Below, piece after piece: positions 36,909 through 46,322 of a stretch of 64,000 bases of DNA. The notes under the pieces are model-generated. The model searched no databases. It had not been told where the DNA came from and was given only the letters and a program-made list of their open reading frames with translations. A program made the position numbers and the translations under genes. The stretch covers positions 471,868 through 535,867 of the forward strand of contig NZ_JAPDHZ010000002.1 in assembly GCF_029525555.1 (NCBI RefSeq), written 5' to 3'. How positions within the stretch are numbered: position 1 is the first letter of the stretch; each line of letters starts with the position of its first letter. This DNA is from Cohnella ginsengisoli (GTDB taxonomy: Bacteria > Bacillota > Bacilli > Paenibacillales > Paenibacillaceae).

Positions 36909-37418
36909 TTATTCGGCAGCCGGCGGCGTGAAGCTACGCTTCGCGAACTCGGCGTCCATCATGAAGAACGCGTTGCTGTCGTCGGCGATGCGCTTCAGCT
37001 TGGCGATAATGCTGTCGAACAGCGCCTCTTCTTCCACCTGCTCGTCGATGAACCACTTCAAAAATTGAATGGTCGCGTGCTCGCGATCGTTCAGCGCGAG
37101 GTCGGACAGATGGTAGATGCGGCGGGTCACTTCTTGCTCGTGCTCGTAGGCGTGCTCGAATACTTCGAGGATGGAGCCGTAGTCGTTTTGCGGATCGGGA
37201 ATGCCCTTCAGCTTGACCTTTTTGCCGCGGTCGTTCAGATACTTATAAATCTTGGACGCGTGAAAGCGTTCCTCTTCGGCCTGGATGACGAAAAAGTTCG
37301 CGAAGCCGTCCAAGCTCTCGGCGGAGCAGTAGCCGGCCATCGCGAGGTAGACGTGCGCGGAATGCAGTTCAAAGTTAAGCTGCTCGTTCAGCGCGTCGTG
37401 CAGCGTGTCGTTCATCAT
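36909..37418 (-). CDS. ftnA: Ferritin
   Basis: 169 residues, four-helix ferritin. Ferroxidase-centre residues are visible in LNEQLNFELHSAHVYLAMAGY (Glu), EEERFHASKIYKYLNDRG (Glu, His) and WFIDEQVEEE (Gln/Glu). No heme-ligating Met of bacterioferritin is apparent. Stores iron as ferric mineral in the cytosol. Start ATG 37418 (next ATG 37415) follows GGAGGT at nine bases; the frame runs far upstream as an antisense artefact. I did not see a clear Fur box. Confidence 0.93.
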   Translation of the reverse strand: MMNDTLHDALNEQLNFELHSAHVYLAMAGYCSAESLDGFANFFVIQAEEERFHASKIYKYLNDRGKKVKLKGIPDPQNDYGSILEVFEHAYEHEQEVTRRIYHLSDLALNDREHATIQFLKWFIDEQVEEEALFDSIIAKLKRIADDSNAFFMMDAEFAKRSFTPPAAE

Positions 37419-37661
37419 GCGAAGCGCACCTCCATCGATTGTTGTTCGAACGCTAATCAGTTTACCACATTTTGCCTCGCTCGCCCATGGCGGCGAACGA
37501 CAAAATCCGCGTTTCGCCTTTGGCCGTTCGACCTTCGGGGCCCAGGCGCATATCGGCAGGTTAGGCGCACCGGTAAGAAAACATGGACCCGCAGCCGCCG
37601 TCATGGCATAATCGAAGCAGGCTTGGGTATCTATGGAAAGCAGCATAGCGAGGTGAATCAA

Positions 37662-38459
37662 ATGGAAACCGAATCCCTGCGCATGGTCGAAAAGCTGGCC
37701 GAGAAAAAAATGAAAATCTTCAAGCAGAGCAAGCTCCGCTATCTCGCCCGTTCGGCGCTCGCCAGCATGTTCATCGGCTTCGGCGTCATCGTCGCCTTCA
37801 AGACGGGGAACTATTTTTACCTCGAGCACTCGCCGCTGACGTATCCGATGGCGGCGATTACGTTCGGCGCGGCGATCATCCTGATCGTGTACGGCGGCGG
37901 CGACCTGTTTACCGGCAATACGTTCTACTACTCCTACACGGCACTCCGCCGGAAAATCCGTTGGTCCGACACGATCAAGCTGTGGTGCTGGAGCTATGCC
38001 GGCAATACCATCGGCGCATGCTTGTTCGCGTTCATGATTTTCGCCACCGCCCTGTTCAAGGACGCGAGCGTCAACGGCTTCCTGCTCAGCGTCGTGGACA
38101 AGAAGATGAACACGCCGGTCATCGAGCTGTTTTTCCGGGGCATCCTGTGCAATTGGCTTGTCTGTCTTGCCTTTTTCGTCCCGATGTCGATGAAGGAAAA
38201 CGGCGCTAAAATGTTCGCGATGATGCTGTTCGTCTTCTGCTTTTTTATCTCGGGCTACGAACATAGCATCGCTAACATGTGCACGTTCGCCATCGCGCTC
38301 GTGCTGCACCACCCGGGCACGATCTCGCTCGGCGGCGTCCTCCACAACTTGATCCCGGTCACGCTGGGCAATCTGATCGGGGGCGGCGTGCTCATGGCTT
38401 ACATGTATTATTATGTCAATAAGCCTTTCATGGAAGAGTCGCAGCAAGACGAACAATAG
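37662..38459 (+). CDS. Formate/nitrite transporter family channel
   Basis: 265 residues, six membrane segments, pentameric FNT channel. Conserved: GDLFTGNT, the central-gate region NWLVCLAFF and GYEHSIANM (His near 200), and HNLIPVTLGNLIGGG. Passes formate, nitrite or hydrosulfide; neighbouring L-lactate dehydrogenase suggests organic-acid (formate or lactate) efflux during fermentation. Start ATG 37662 follows GCGAGGTG. Confidence 0.92.
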   Translation: METESLRMVEKLAEKKMKIFKQSKLRYLARSALASMFIGFGVIVAFKTGNYFYLEHSPLTYPMAAITFGAAIILIVYGGGDLFTGNTFYYSYTALRRKIRWSDTIKLWCWSYAGNTIGACLFAFMIFATALFKDASVNGFLLSVVDKKMNTPVIELFFRGILCNWLVCLAFFVPMSMKENGAKMFAMMLFVFCFFISGYEHSIANMCTFAIALVLHHPGTISLGGVLHNLIPVTLGNLIGGGVLMAYMYYYVNKPFMEESQQDEQ

Positions 38460-38483
38460 AAGCGGTATAAGGAGAGGATTCGA

Positions 38484-39398
38484 ATGAAAAAAACGAGAAT
38501 CGTCGTCATCGGCGCGGGAGCCGTCGGTTCGACGACCGCCTACACGCTCATGCTGCGCAACCGGGTGGACGAGCTGGTGCTCATCGACGCCAATCACAAA
38601 AAAGCCGTCGGCGACGCGCTCGACATGAATCACGGCATGCCTTTCCTCGGCGGCGGCGATCTATGGGCGGGCAGCTACGAGGACTGCAAGGATGCGGACA
38701 TCATCGTCATCACCGCAGGCGCCGCCCAGCGTGAAGGCGAATCGCGCGTCGACTTGCTGAAGCGCAATGCCGTCATTATCGACAGCATCGTCGAAGAAGT
38801 GCTCAAGTACAACACGAGCGGCATCCTGCTCATCGCCTCGAATCCGGTCGACATCATGAGCTATATCACTTGGAAAAAGTCGGGCTGGCCGGTCGAGCGG
38901 ATCATCGGCTCGGGAACGCTGCTCGACAGCGCGCGCTTCCGTTACCTGATCGGCGAGAAGCTGAAGATCGACCCGCGCAGCGTGCACGGCCATATCGTCG
39001 GCGAGCACGGCGACTCCGAGCTGCCGCTCTGGAGCCTGGCCAACGTTGCGGGCGCCGAGCTGTCTTTGAGCGACGCCGACAAGGAAGAAGTGTTCGCGAA
39101 TACGCGCGACGCCGCGTATCAGATCATTAGCGCTAAGGGCGCGACCTACTACGCCATCGCCCTCGCGCTCGACCGGATCTGCACGGCGATCCTACGGGAC
39201 GAAGGCGCAGTTCTCAATGTCTCCACCCTGCTGCACGATTACCACGGCGTTTCGGACGTATTCCTCGGCGTGCCCTGCGTCGTCGACCGCCAGGGCGTGC
39301 GGGAGATCATCGATATCAAGATCTCGGACTTCGAGCGCGAGCTGCTGCATCGATCCGCCGACAAGCTGCATAATCTCATCGCGAGCATCGGCGTCTGA
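38484..39398 (+). CDS. ldh: L-lactate dehydrogenase
   Basis: 304 residues. NAD site GAGAVGS (10-16), loop AQREGESR with Gln82 (lactate specificity) and Arg88, Arg151 (LDSARF) and catalytic His175 (GEHGDSE). Reduces pyruvate to lactate with NADH. Lies 24 nt after the formate/nitrite channel gene, with ribosome site AGGAGAGG, so probably one transcript. Full length. Confidence 0.94.
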   Translation: MKKTRIVVIGAGAVGSTTAYTLMLRNRVDELVLIDANHKKAVGDALDMNHGMPFLGGGDLWAGSYEDCKDADIIVITAGAAQREGESRVDLLKRNAVIIDSIVEEVLKYNTSGILLIASNPVDIMSYITWKKSGWPVERIIGSGTLLDSARFRYLIGEKLKIDPRSVHGHIVGEHGDSELPLWSLANVAGAELSLSDADKEEVFANTRDAAYQIISAKGATYYAIALALDRICTAILRDEGAVLNVSTLLHDYHGVSDVFLGVPCVVDRQGVREIIDIKISDFERELLHRSADKLHNLIASIGV

Positions 39399-39428
39399 TC
39401 GCCTTGATTTTCGCTTCGCTACAAACGA

Positions 39429-39469
39429 ACAGACCCCCTGCCGTCCTGCTGGACGGTCAGGGGGTCTGT
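39429..39469 (+). terminator. Long hairpin after ldh
   Basis: ACAGACCCCCTG-CCGTCC and GGACGG-t-CAGGGGGTCTGT pair over 18 bp around TGCT with one bulged T. No T tract follows; position between convergent genes suggests a terminator or mRNA end. Confidence 0.6.
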
Positions 39470-39493
39470 CGCTTAAGCGCGCGCACGGCGCGC

Positions 39494-39871
39494 TTACTCT
39501 TGCACGATCAGGCCGAGCCGGTTGCGCCATGCGACCGGGACGTCCGTCGCGGATTGACCGCGATCGCCTGCCGTCGACTGCAGGCTCGCGAGCTCGCCCG
39601 TCAGCTCGCCGAACCAAGCCGTATCGCGGATCGCCAGCGACACGTCGATCAGGTTGCGAAGCTGCTCTTCGTTGTACTTCGCCGACTGCGGCAGCGCCCG
39701 CAGCGAGCCGACAGGCACCGCAATCTCCGTGCCGATCGCTTCGACGCGATCCGAAGCGGTGACGTATATGCCTGCGGCGCCTTGCATCGACAGAATCGAA
39801 TTGACGAAGCCTTGAATCAGTTCACCTTGACTAGTCCTGCCGGCCACCCATTCTCCCATTTCAAATCGCAT
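39494..39871 (-). CDS. Uncharacterised small protein
   Basis: 125 residues, starting MRFEMGEWVAGRTSQGELIQGFV. Later text GAAGIYVTASDRVEAIGTEIAVP and LRNLIDVSLAIRDTAWFGEL. The short N-terminal beta-like part with ADGRT/QGEL suggests a small domain that binds a regulator, but I do not recognise the family. No membrane segment or Cys. Convergent with ldh, same strand as the FUSC gene. Confidence 0.65.
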   Translation of the reverse strand: MRFEMGEWVAGRTSQGELIQGFVNSILSMQGAAGIYVTASDRVEAIGTEIAVPVGSLRALPQSAKYNEEQLRNLIDVSLAIRDTAWFGELTGELASLQSTAGDRGQSATDVPVAWRNRLGLIVQE

Positions 39872-39980
39872 GCAAATCACCGCCTGTTCTTAGGTATCAG
39901 CCTGCATGCCGGTATCTGTGGCGCTTTCCACTGAATCGGCTTCGGCTATACTGTTATTATAATGGTTACAGTTAATTTCG

Positions 39981-41033
39981 TCAAGCGCTCCCACTTCCCT
40001 CCTTCCGGACCACTTCGGTCAGCATGCGCCCGAGATCCGCATACACGCTGCCGATCAGCTTAAGCCGTTCGGGATCCGCGCCTGCCATGCTCTGTCCAAG
40101 GCTCTCAAGCTGTACGCTTCTTGCCCGTTCGGTCGCTTCCCGCAGCTTGTCCTGCGCCTCCGGCGACGGATCCGCGACCGTGTCCGCGAAGCGGTCGACG
40201 CAATCCGCCGCCGCCGCTAGCGCCGGGACGAGTCCCGGGACCTGCAGCCCGGCTTCGTCGAGTTCGATCAAGCTTCGGGCGATGCCCCGCGCTTGCACCG
40301 ACAGATGCTCCAGGCGCTCCATCACGGCCGAGACGCGCTCGACCCGCTCCCGGCGCATGCGTCCGAGCGGCACGAACTTCAAGCTCTGTCTCGCGAGCGC
40401 GGTCGCTTCGTTGCCTCTTTGGATGAGCAGCAGCAGTCCCCGCGCCTCCTCGAGCACCTGCATCGGGCGCCGTTTCCCGCGTACCGCCTCGTCGTATTCC
40501 CGCAGCACCGCCGCGATCCTTTTACCAAGACCCGATGCCGCATTTAGCGCTTCGCGCGTCGTGTCTCGCGGGACGAGCGCGAGATTGACGGCGACGGCGA
40601 CGCCCGAGCCGAGCAGCGTCTCCAGGATCCGGTAGGCCGCATAGCCGTTCGCATTGCCGAAGGCCAGCACGAGCAGCGCCGATACGCCGATCTGCGCGCC
40701 GATCTGCGCATTGAAGCGCATTGCGTTCGACACCGACAGACCGGCGAGCACGACCAAGGCCACCGTCCATGCGTTCACGCTCAACCATTGGCCAGCCAAC
40801 AGGCTAATCCCGATGCCGACGACGATGCCGACGATCCGGTACAATCCCTTCTGGATGGAGTCGGCCACTGTCACCTGCAGCGTGAGAATGGCGGCGATCG
40901 GCGCGAAGTACGGATAGGAATGCGGCATGACCGCCTCCGCCAGCACCCACGACAAGCCGCACGCCAACGCCGTTTTGACCGATTGTAAATCGAGGCCCAG
41001 TTTGCGCAGCCACAGGAACGCGTCCCGCATCAT
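39981..41033 (-). CDS. FUSC/aromatic-acid-exporter family membrane protein
   Basis: 350 residues: N-terminal hydrophobic half (about 15-165) with SVKTALACGLSWVLAEAVMPHSYPYFAPIAAILTLQVT in substance, typical of the FUSC/ArAE-1 family (Bacillus YgaE/YqjA-like), then a soluble helical C-terminal half rich in Arg and Leu. Start ATG 41033 follows AAAAGGGAAG; an in-frame ATG at 41030 directly follows. Possibly exports aromatic acids or fatty-acid-like compounds. Confidence 0.8.
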   Translation of the reverse strand: MMRDAFLWLRKLGLDLQSVKTALACGLSWVLAEAVMPHSYPYFAPIAAILTLQVTVADSIQKGLYRIVGIVVGIGISLLAGQWLSVNAWTVALVVLAGLSVSNAMRFNAQIGAQIGVSALLVLAFGNANGYAAYRILETLLGSGVAVAVNLALVPRDTTREALNAASGLGKRIAAVLREYDEAVRGKRRPMQVLEEARGLLLLIQRGNEATALARQSLKFVPLGRMRRERVERVSAVMERLEHLSVQARGIARSLIELDEAGLQVPGLVPALAAAADCVDRFADTVADPSPEAQDKLREATERARSVQLESLGQSMAGADPERLKLIGSVYADLGRMLTEVVRKEGSGSA

Positions 41034-41125
41034 CCCGTTCACTTCCCTTTTCCTCATTAACCTCATTATAGCAAGCAATAACCAGGTTTGAATCGCGTTA
41101 TCAGCACGTCCGCGTTACGAATGAA

Positions 41126-41400
41126 GTCTCCGTCAGCGTCTCTTTGTACAAACTGTCGGCCCAGTCATACAAAGTGGTCTCGGCCAGCGTCTCTTCGCAC
41201 CAATTGTCGGCCTAGTCATACCAAGTAGTCTCGGTCAGCTTCTCTTCGCAGCAACAGTCGGCGAGTGCGTCGAAAGTAGTCTCCCATCAGCGTTTCCTCG
41301 CGCCGCCACCTGTCCGGTGGCGGCTATTGCGGTTCAGCACGATGCCAAGTAGTCTCCGCACAGTATCCACCAGCCTCTCGTCCCGTTGAACACACCAAAA
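41126..41400. repeat. Intergenic tandem repeat, period 51 nt
   Basis: The pentamer GTCTC of each unit starts at 41126, 41177, 41228, 41279 and 41352: four steps, three of exactly 51 nt and one of 73 nt. Units share AGTaGTCTCgg(t/c)CAGCgTCTCTTCGCA...TGTCGGCc-AGTCATACCA. The fourth unit contains a separate hairpin (GCCGCCACC / GGTGGCGGC near 41310-41328). No convincing ORF. Lies between the FUSC gene and the terminator of the sulfur operon. Confidence 0.75.
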
Positions 41401-41445
41401 AAAACGGAACGAAGCAGCGCAATCGCGCTGCTTCGTTCCGTTTTT
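41400..41445 (-). terminator. Perfect terminator of the sulfur operon
   Basis: A 21-bp perfect stem (AAAAACGGAACGAAGCAGCGC at left, its complement at right) with an AATC loop, and an A run/T run on each side. It lies 16 nt after the last gene of the operon. Confidence 0.9.
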
Positions 41446-41461
41446 CTCGATTTACCGGACT

Positions 41462-42797
41462 TTAGACTTCAACCGACGCCTTCGCCGCCGTATACCGGTT
41501 GGCCGGAATCGGCACGCCGAGATTGCCGCGAAGCGTGTCGGCTTCATATTCCGTGCGATAGATGCCGCGCTCCTGAAGGAGCGGCACGACATGCGCGACG
41601 AAGTCGTTCAGGCCGCTCGGGAACGTCGAGTGAATGATGAAGCCGTCGGCGGCTTCTTCCTCGTGCCACTGCTGGATCTGGTCTGCGATCCGCTCCGGCG
41701 TGCCGATGAATTGGCCACGGGGCGTCGCCGCGCGAAGCGCCACTTGGCGGAGCGTGAGCCCCTGCTCGCGCGCGTCCTTTTTGATCTTGTCCGTGCCGCT
41801 TCGGAAGCTGTTGCTGCCGAGGTCGCCGATATCCGGGAACGGCTCGTCGAGCGGATACTGCGAAAAATCGTGATGCTCGAAAAACCGGCCGAGGTAATCC
41901 AGCGCTTTGTCGATCGATACGAGATTGGCGATCTCCTCGTATTTACGCTCCGCCTCCTCCTGCGTGCGGCCGATGATCGGTCCGATGCCCGGCAGGATAA
42001 CGATGTCGTCGCGCGAACGGCCGAAGGCGACCGCGCGGTCTTTTGACGTCCCTGTAGAAAGCCTTTGCCTCCTGCAGATTCTCCTGCCCGGTAAAGACGG
42101 CGTCGGCTTCCTTGGCCGCCAGGTTTTTGCCGCTCTCCGAAGAGCCCGCCTGGAAGATGACCGGCTGGCCTTGCTTCGAGCGAGCGACGTTCAGCGGCCC
42201 TTCCACGGAAAAGTACTTGCCCTTATGGTTCAACCTGTGCAGCTTGGAAGGATCGAAAAACACGCCGGACGCCTTGTCGCGCACGAAAGCGTCGTCTTCC
42301 CAAGAATCCCAGAGTCCTTTCGTCACGGCCAGATACTCCTCCGCGATCTGGTAGCGCTCGTCATGCGTCGGATGCTCCGTCTTCCCGTAGTTGCGTGCGG
42401 AGCCTTCGAGCGGAGAGGTCACGACGTTCCAGCCTGCGCGGCCGCCGCTGATCTGGTCGAGCGATCCGAACTGGCGCGCCACCGTGAACGGCTCGCTATA
42501 GGAGGAGGACAGCGTGCCGACGAGCCCGATCTTCTTCGTGACGGCCGCGAGCGCGGATAAAATCGTAATCGGCTCGAAGCGGTTCAGGAAGTGGGGGATG
42601 GACTTTTCGTTGATATAAAGGCCGTCCGCGATAAAGACGAGGTCGAACAGGCCTTCTTCCGCCTTCTGGGCGGCCTGCACGTAGAAGGGAAGGCTGACGC
42701 TCGCGTCGGACGGGATCTCCGGATGTCTCCATGCCGAGATGTTGCCGCCTACGCCGTGGATGATGGCGCCGAATTTCAGCTTTTTGCGTGCGCTCAT
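41462..42797 (-). CDS. LLM flavin monooxygenase, NtaA/SnaA/YtnJ type, frameshifted
   Basis: About 445 residues of the FMNH2-dependent nitrilotriacetate/alkane monooxygenase branch. N-terminus [50 protein letters not shown] and [14 protein letters not shown] are diagnostic. At TTTT 42041-42044 one base too many breaks the frame (DVK-RPRGR); with three it continues [20 protein letters not shown] to ASVEV at 41462. It is the last gene of a ten-gene minus-strand operon. Homologues YtnJ and YxeK oxidise S-modified N-acetylcysteines. Confidence 0.88.
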
Positions 42798-42829
42798 AGT
42801 ATTGCCTCCTTAAGTATAGGTTGTTTAAT

Positions 42830-43360
42830 TTAAATTTTCAGCAACGCGGCGTCGTTCAGATGGAGCCGATAGCTTTTGACGAGGATGTCGCCGTTATAAA
42901 TGTCTTTGTCGAAGGCGCGTTCGAAACCGAGGCGTTCGTAAAGGCGGACGGCGGAAGCCATGATGTCGGAGGTGTGAAGGTGCAGCGTATCGCCGCCGTG
43001 CGCCTTGGCGCGAATCGCGGATTCGCGGAGCAGCGCGGTGGCGACGCCTTGGCCGCGGGCTTCGGGACTCACGGCGATCAGGCGGATGATCGGAGAATCG
43101 ATGCCCAGATCGCGGCCGTAGGCGACGATCGAGGAGTCGAACAACACCGCGCTGCCGACGATTTTGCCCTCCCGCTCGGCCACCAGGCGGGCGAACGGTC
43201 CCGGCGCGTCGACCGAAGCGGCGATATTGTTTTTGTATTCGATCCAGCGTTCCTCGGGCATGGTGCCTTCGTATTGGCCGTACGCCGCGAGCAGCACCTC
43301 CCGGATCGCTTCGCGGTCGCGGTCCTCGGCGTCGCGGACGTGAATGAGCGGTTGCGGCAT
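42830..43360 (-). CDS. GNAT-family N-acetyltransferase
   Basis: 176 residues. GNAT acetyl-CoA motif RLIAVSPEARGQGVATALL and C-terminal ASAVRLYERLGFERAF. Start ATG 43360 preceded by GAGAGGGGG. Within the ytm-like operon it takes the place of YtmI/SnaA acetyltransferases that acetylate S-alkylcysteines, but this is inferred from position; the sequence itself is a general GNAT. Confidence 0.88.
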   Translation of the reverse strand: MPQPLIHVRDAEDRDREAIREVLLAAYGQYEGTMPEERWIEYKNNIAASVDAPGPFARLVAEREGKIVGSAVLFDSSIVAYGRDLGIDSPIIRLIAVSPEARGQGVATALLRESAIRAKAHGGDTLHLHTSDIMASAVRLYERLGFERAFDKDIYNGDILVKSYRLHLNDAALLKI

Positions 43361-43362
43361 GA

Positions 43363-43875
43363 TTAAGCCCCCTCTCGCGCGGTTGCCGACGTCTCCGGCC
43401 CGCTCGCGGCGGCCTCGGCGGCCTTGATCCTGTCGATCTGGCCGAGATGATGCTTCGCATGCGCCGCGAAGCCTCGAACGACGTCGGCGAGCGTCACCCG
43501 GTCGCCTTTGGCGTTGATGGCCTCCTTCTCCCAATCCGCGGGGGACAGACGATGCAGCAGGCGCGCGTTGTATGCGACCAGCGACCGGAAGCCTTCGAGC
43601 ACATCGGATACTTCCGCCTCGTTGCCGTACTGGCCTTCGACCCAAGGGTCTTGGCTGAATGCGGGCAGGCGGACCCGAGAGCCGGACAAGATCTCTCGGA
43701 TGCGGAAGGACACGACGATCAGATGGTCGGCCAGATGGACGAGCACTTCGGTCGCGCTCCATTTGCCGGGGCCCGGCTTCCAAGTCAGGGCGGATACGTC
43801 CAGTCCGCGGACGGCGTCCGTCAGCCAATCGTAAGTATTCGAAAACGCGTCGATATCGGCGTTATGGTTGCTCAT
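43363..43875 (-). CDS. DinB-family protein
   Basis: 170 residues, four-helix DinB fold with metal-ligand candidates His in EVLVHLADHLIVVSFRI and FAAHAKHHLGQIDRIK. PGPGKWSATEVLVHL is typical. DinB proteins include bacillithiol- or mycothiol-dependent transferases. Presence inside a thiol-compound operon makes a thiol-transfer role attractive (inference). Ribosome site AAGGAGG. Confidence 0.85.
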   Translation of the reverse strand: MSNHNADIDAFSNTYDWLTDAVRGLDVSALTWKPGPGKWSATEVLVHLADHLIVVSFRIREILSGSRVRLPAFSQDPWVEGQYGNEAEVSDVLEGFRSLVAYNARLLHRLSPADWEKEAINAKGDRVTLADVVRGFAAHAKHHLGQIDRIKAAEAAASGPETSATAREGA

Positions 43876-43890
43876 GCGTAAACGACCTCC

Positions 43891-45050
43891 TTATGGGGTT
43901 GAAGCTGCGGTTGCCGACGAGAAGCGGGAAAGCGAGAACGGCAGAAGGTCTTGCGGGGGGAATGCCGGATTCGGTCCACTCGGCCAGGGCCTCGCCGATC
44001 GCGCTCGCGAACTTGAAGCCGTGGCCCGAGAAGCCGCCGGCGAGCAATACGCCTGGAAACTCCGGATGGGCGTCGACGATGAATTGATCGTCCGGGGACA
44101 GCTCGTATTTGCATGCCGCGCCATGGATCAGGCGGCCTTCGGCGCCGGGGAGGAATTCGCGGAGCGCCGCCCGCAGGTCGGCTTCATCCTCGGGATACGC
44201 GCCGAACGGTTCGAAGCGTTCGCCGGGCTGCCAGGGGCGACCGCCGTCGTGGCGGCCGATCTTGACGCCGGCGCCGCCGATGCTCGGGAAGCCGTAGTAG
44301 CCGCCCGAAGGTCCGCCGAACGTGAAGCCGGGCATAGCGCCCGCGCGGAAGAGACGCTCGTCGGCCTCGAACCAGCCGACGACCTTGCGCAGAGCCCGAA
44401 CCGGCAGCTTCACGCTCGGTTCCAGCGATTTGAACCAAGCGCCGGCGCTGACGACGATCTTGCCGGCCGCGAATTCGCCGCGGCTCGTTTTCACCGTAAG
44501 GCCGCGCTTCGCCTCGATGCCGAGGACGGCCGTATCCGTCAGCAGCTCCGCGCCTGCGGCCAGCGCCACGCGCCGGTAAGCGGCGACACAGCGCTCGCTG
44601 TATAGATAACCGGCATCCGGCTCATACAGACCGCGGTAGTGCGCGGGCACGGTCCATCCCGGCCACCGGGCCTCGATCTCCGCAGCGTCCAGCGATTCGT
44701 ACCGAACGCCCTCGAGATCGGCGTCGGCGAACCTCCCCCTCGAACGCATAGGCGTTCGGATCGCTTACGTTCAGCACCCCGGACCGCTCAAGCAGCCGTT
44801 CGCCCGTCCGGTCCTCCAACTCCCGCCAGAGGGCATCGGACCGAAGCGCAAGCCTGACATAATGCGGGCCTCCGGGGTATACGTGACGGATCAGCCGGGG
44901 TTCGCCATGATGACTACCGCCCGTGTGTGGCGGATCGAACGCGTCGATGAGGAGCGTCTTCTGCCCGCGTGCGGCCAGATGGTAGCCGGCGCTCATCCCC
45001 ATCGAACCGGCGCCGACGACGACGACGTCATATGCGTCCGGGCCGCTCAT
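43891..45050 (-). CDS. Sarcosine/N-methyltryptophan oxidase-like flavoprotein, two frameshifts
   Basis: About 385 residues. Rossmann FAD site YDVVVVGAGSMGMSAGYHLA; HHGEPRLIRHVYP; the covalent-FAD Cys context GAACKYELSPDDQFIVD; GGFSGHGFKFA near the end. Breaks: C run 44735-44739 (five, should be four) at NAYAFEG, and G run 43955-43960 (six, should be five) at TESGIPP. Corrected, the C-terminus reads QDLLPFSLSRFSS, as in monomeric sarcosine oxidases, and stops at 43891. Start ATG 45050 overlaps the M20 stop. Oxidises a secondary amine or amino acid with O2 to H2O2; substrate unknown. Not a standard member of ytm operons. Confidence 0.87.
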
Positions 45051-46254
45051 GCCTGCGCTCCGGCTTCGGCGCGCGCCGCAACCGGCTCGGAGCCCGTCGT
45101 CTCTTCGGCGACAATTCGGCCAGCGATTCGACGGCCACGGATGCCAGATAGGCTGCGGCAAGCGGGAGCGCGGATTCGTCGACGTCGAAGGCGGGATGAT
45201 GCCACTCGCGCGGACCGTTCGTTCCGAGGAAGACGAAGGCGCCGGGCGCTTCCTTCAGGTAAAGAGCGAAGTCCTCGCCTGCCGGCGAAGGCTTCGGCTC
45301 CACGACCGCGAGTCCCGCCAGCTCTGCGGCCTTAGCTGCCGTTCGGGCCCATCGCGCGTCGTTGACGACCGGCGGCGGACCGCCGGTCCAGCGCGTGCGC
45401 GCCGTCGTGCCGAAGGCCGCCGCCACGCCGTCCACCACCTGCTCGAAGCGGCGGCGCACCTCGGCGCGTACGCCTTCGTCGAAGGTGCGGATCGTCCCGT
45501 CGAAGATCGCCTTTTCCGGAATGACGTTCCAGGACGTGCCCGCGCTAAGCCGGGTGACGCTGACGACCGCGCTGTCGAGCGAGCTGACGTTGCGGCTGAC
45601 GATGCTCTGCAGCGCCGTCAGCATGTGCGCCGCCGTAATCAGCGGATCGCGCCCGGCCTCCGGCACCGCGGCATGCGTCCCCTTCCCGTCGACCTCGACC
45701 GCGAAGCCGTCCGCCGCGGCCATGATCGGACCGGACCGGATGCCGATCGTGCCGACCGGCAGGTCCGGCTTGTTGTGCAGGCCGAACACCGCGGCGACGT
45801 CCTTCAGCGCGCCGCTCTCGATGACCTGCGCGGCACCCTTCGCCTTTTCCTCCGCCGGCTGGAACAGCAGCCGCACCTTGCCCGGCAGCTCCGCTTCCCG
45901 GCGCTTCAGCAGCACGGCCGCGCCGATCAGCGCCGCCGTATGAAAATCGTGGCCGCACGCATGCATCGCGCCCGGGCGGCGCGAGGCGAACGGGAGTCCC
46001 GTCTCCTCCTGGATCGGCAGCGCGTCGATGTCCGCGCGCAGCGCGACGATCGGGCCTTCCCGCAAGCCGCCGATCTCGGCGACGAGACCGGTCTTCAGCG
46101 GATAGTCCGCGATCCCAATGCCCTCCTTTTCGAGCCATCCGCGGATCGCCGCGGTCGTCTCGAACTCTTCGCCGGACAGCTCCGGATTGGCGTGCAGCTC
46201 GCGCCGGATATCGATCAGCCGCCGTGCCAGCGACTCCTCTGCCTTTAGACTCAT
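45047..46254 (-). CDS. M20-family amidohydrolase (N-acyl amino acid deacylase, HipO/YxeP type), likely frameshift at the C-terminus
   Basis: About 402 residues. Zinc ligands in MHACGHDFHTAALIGAA and catalytic Glu in LFQPAEEKAKGA; GKGTHAAVPEAGRDP dimerisation lid; late His in REWHHPAFDVDE. Start ATG 46254 after AAGGAGGG. The frame as read runs to 45028 with an Arg-rich tail that ends inside the next gene. The alternative frame after GCC-GAA reads IVAEETTGSEPVAARAEAGAQA and stops by an ATGA overlap at the flavoprotein start, which is more credible (one A missing near 45113-45116). Probably deacetylates N-acetylated sulfur amino acids. Confidence 0.85.
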
Positions 46255-46322
46255 CCCATGTCCCTCCTTCGCTCCTGCGGTCTTGCAATCGTGCGAGGCG
46301 TCGCCGCCCTTTCCTCCCGCGG

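Noticed and set aside
36909..38633. 574-residue frame extending ferritin upstream
   Set aside because: Only the last 169 residues are ferritin, with a good ribosome site at 37418; the rest is antisense to the formate/nitrite channel gene.
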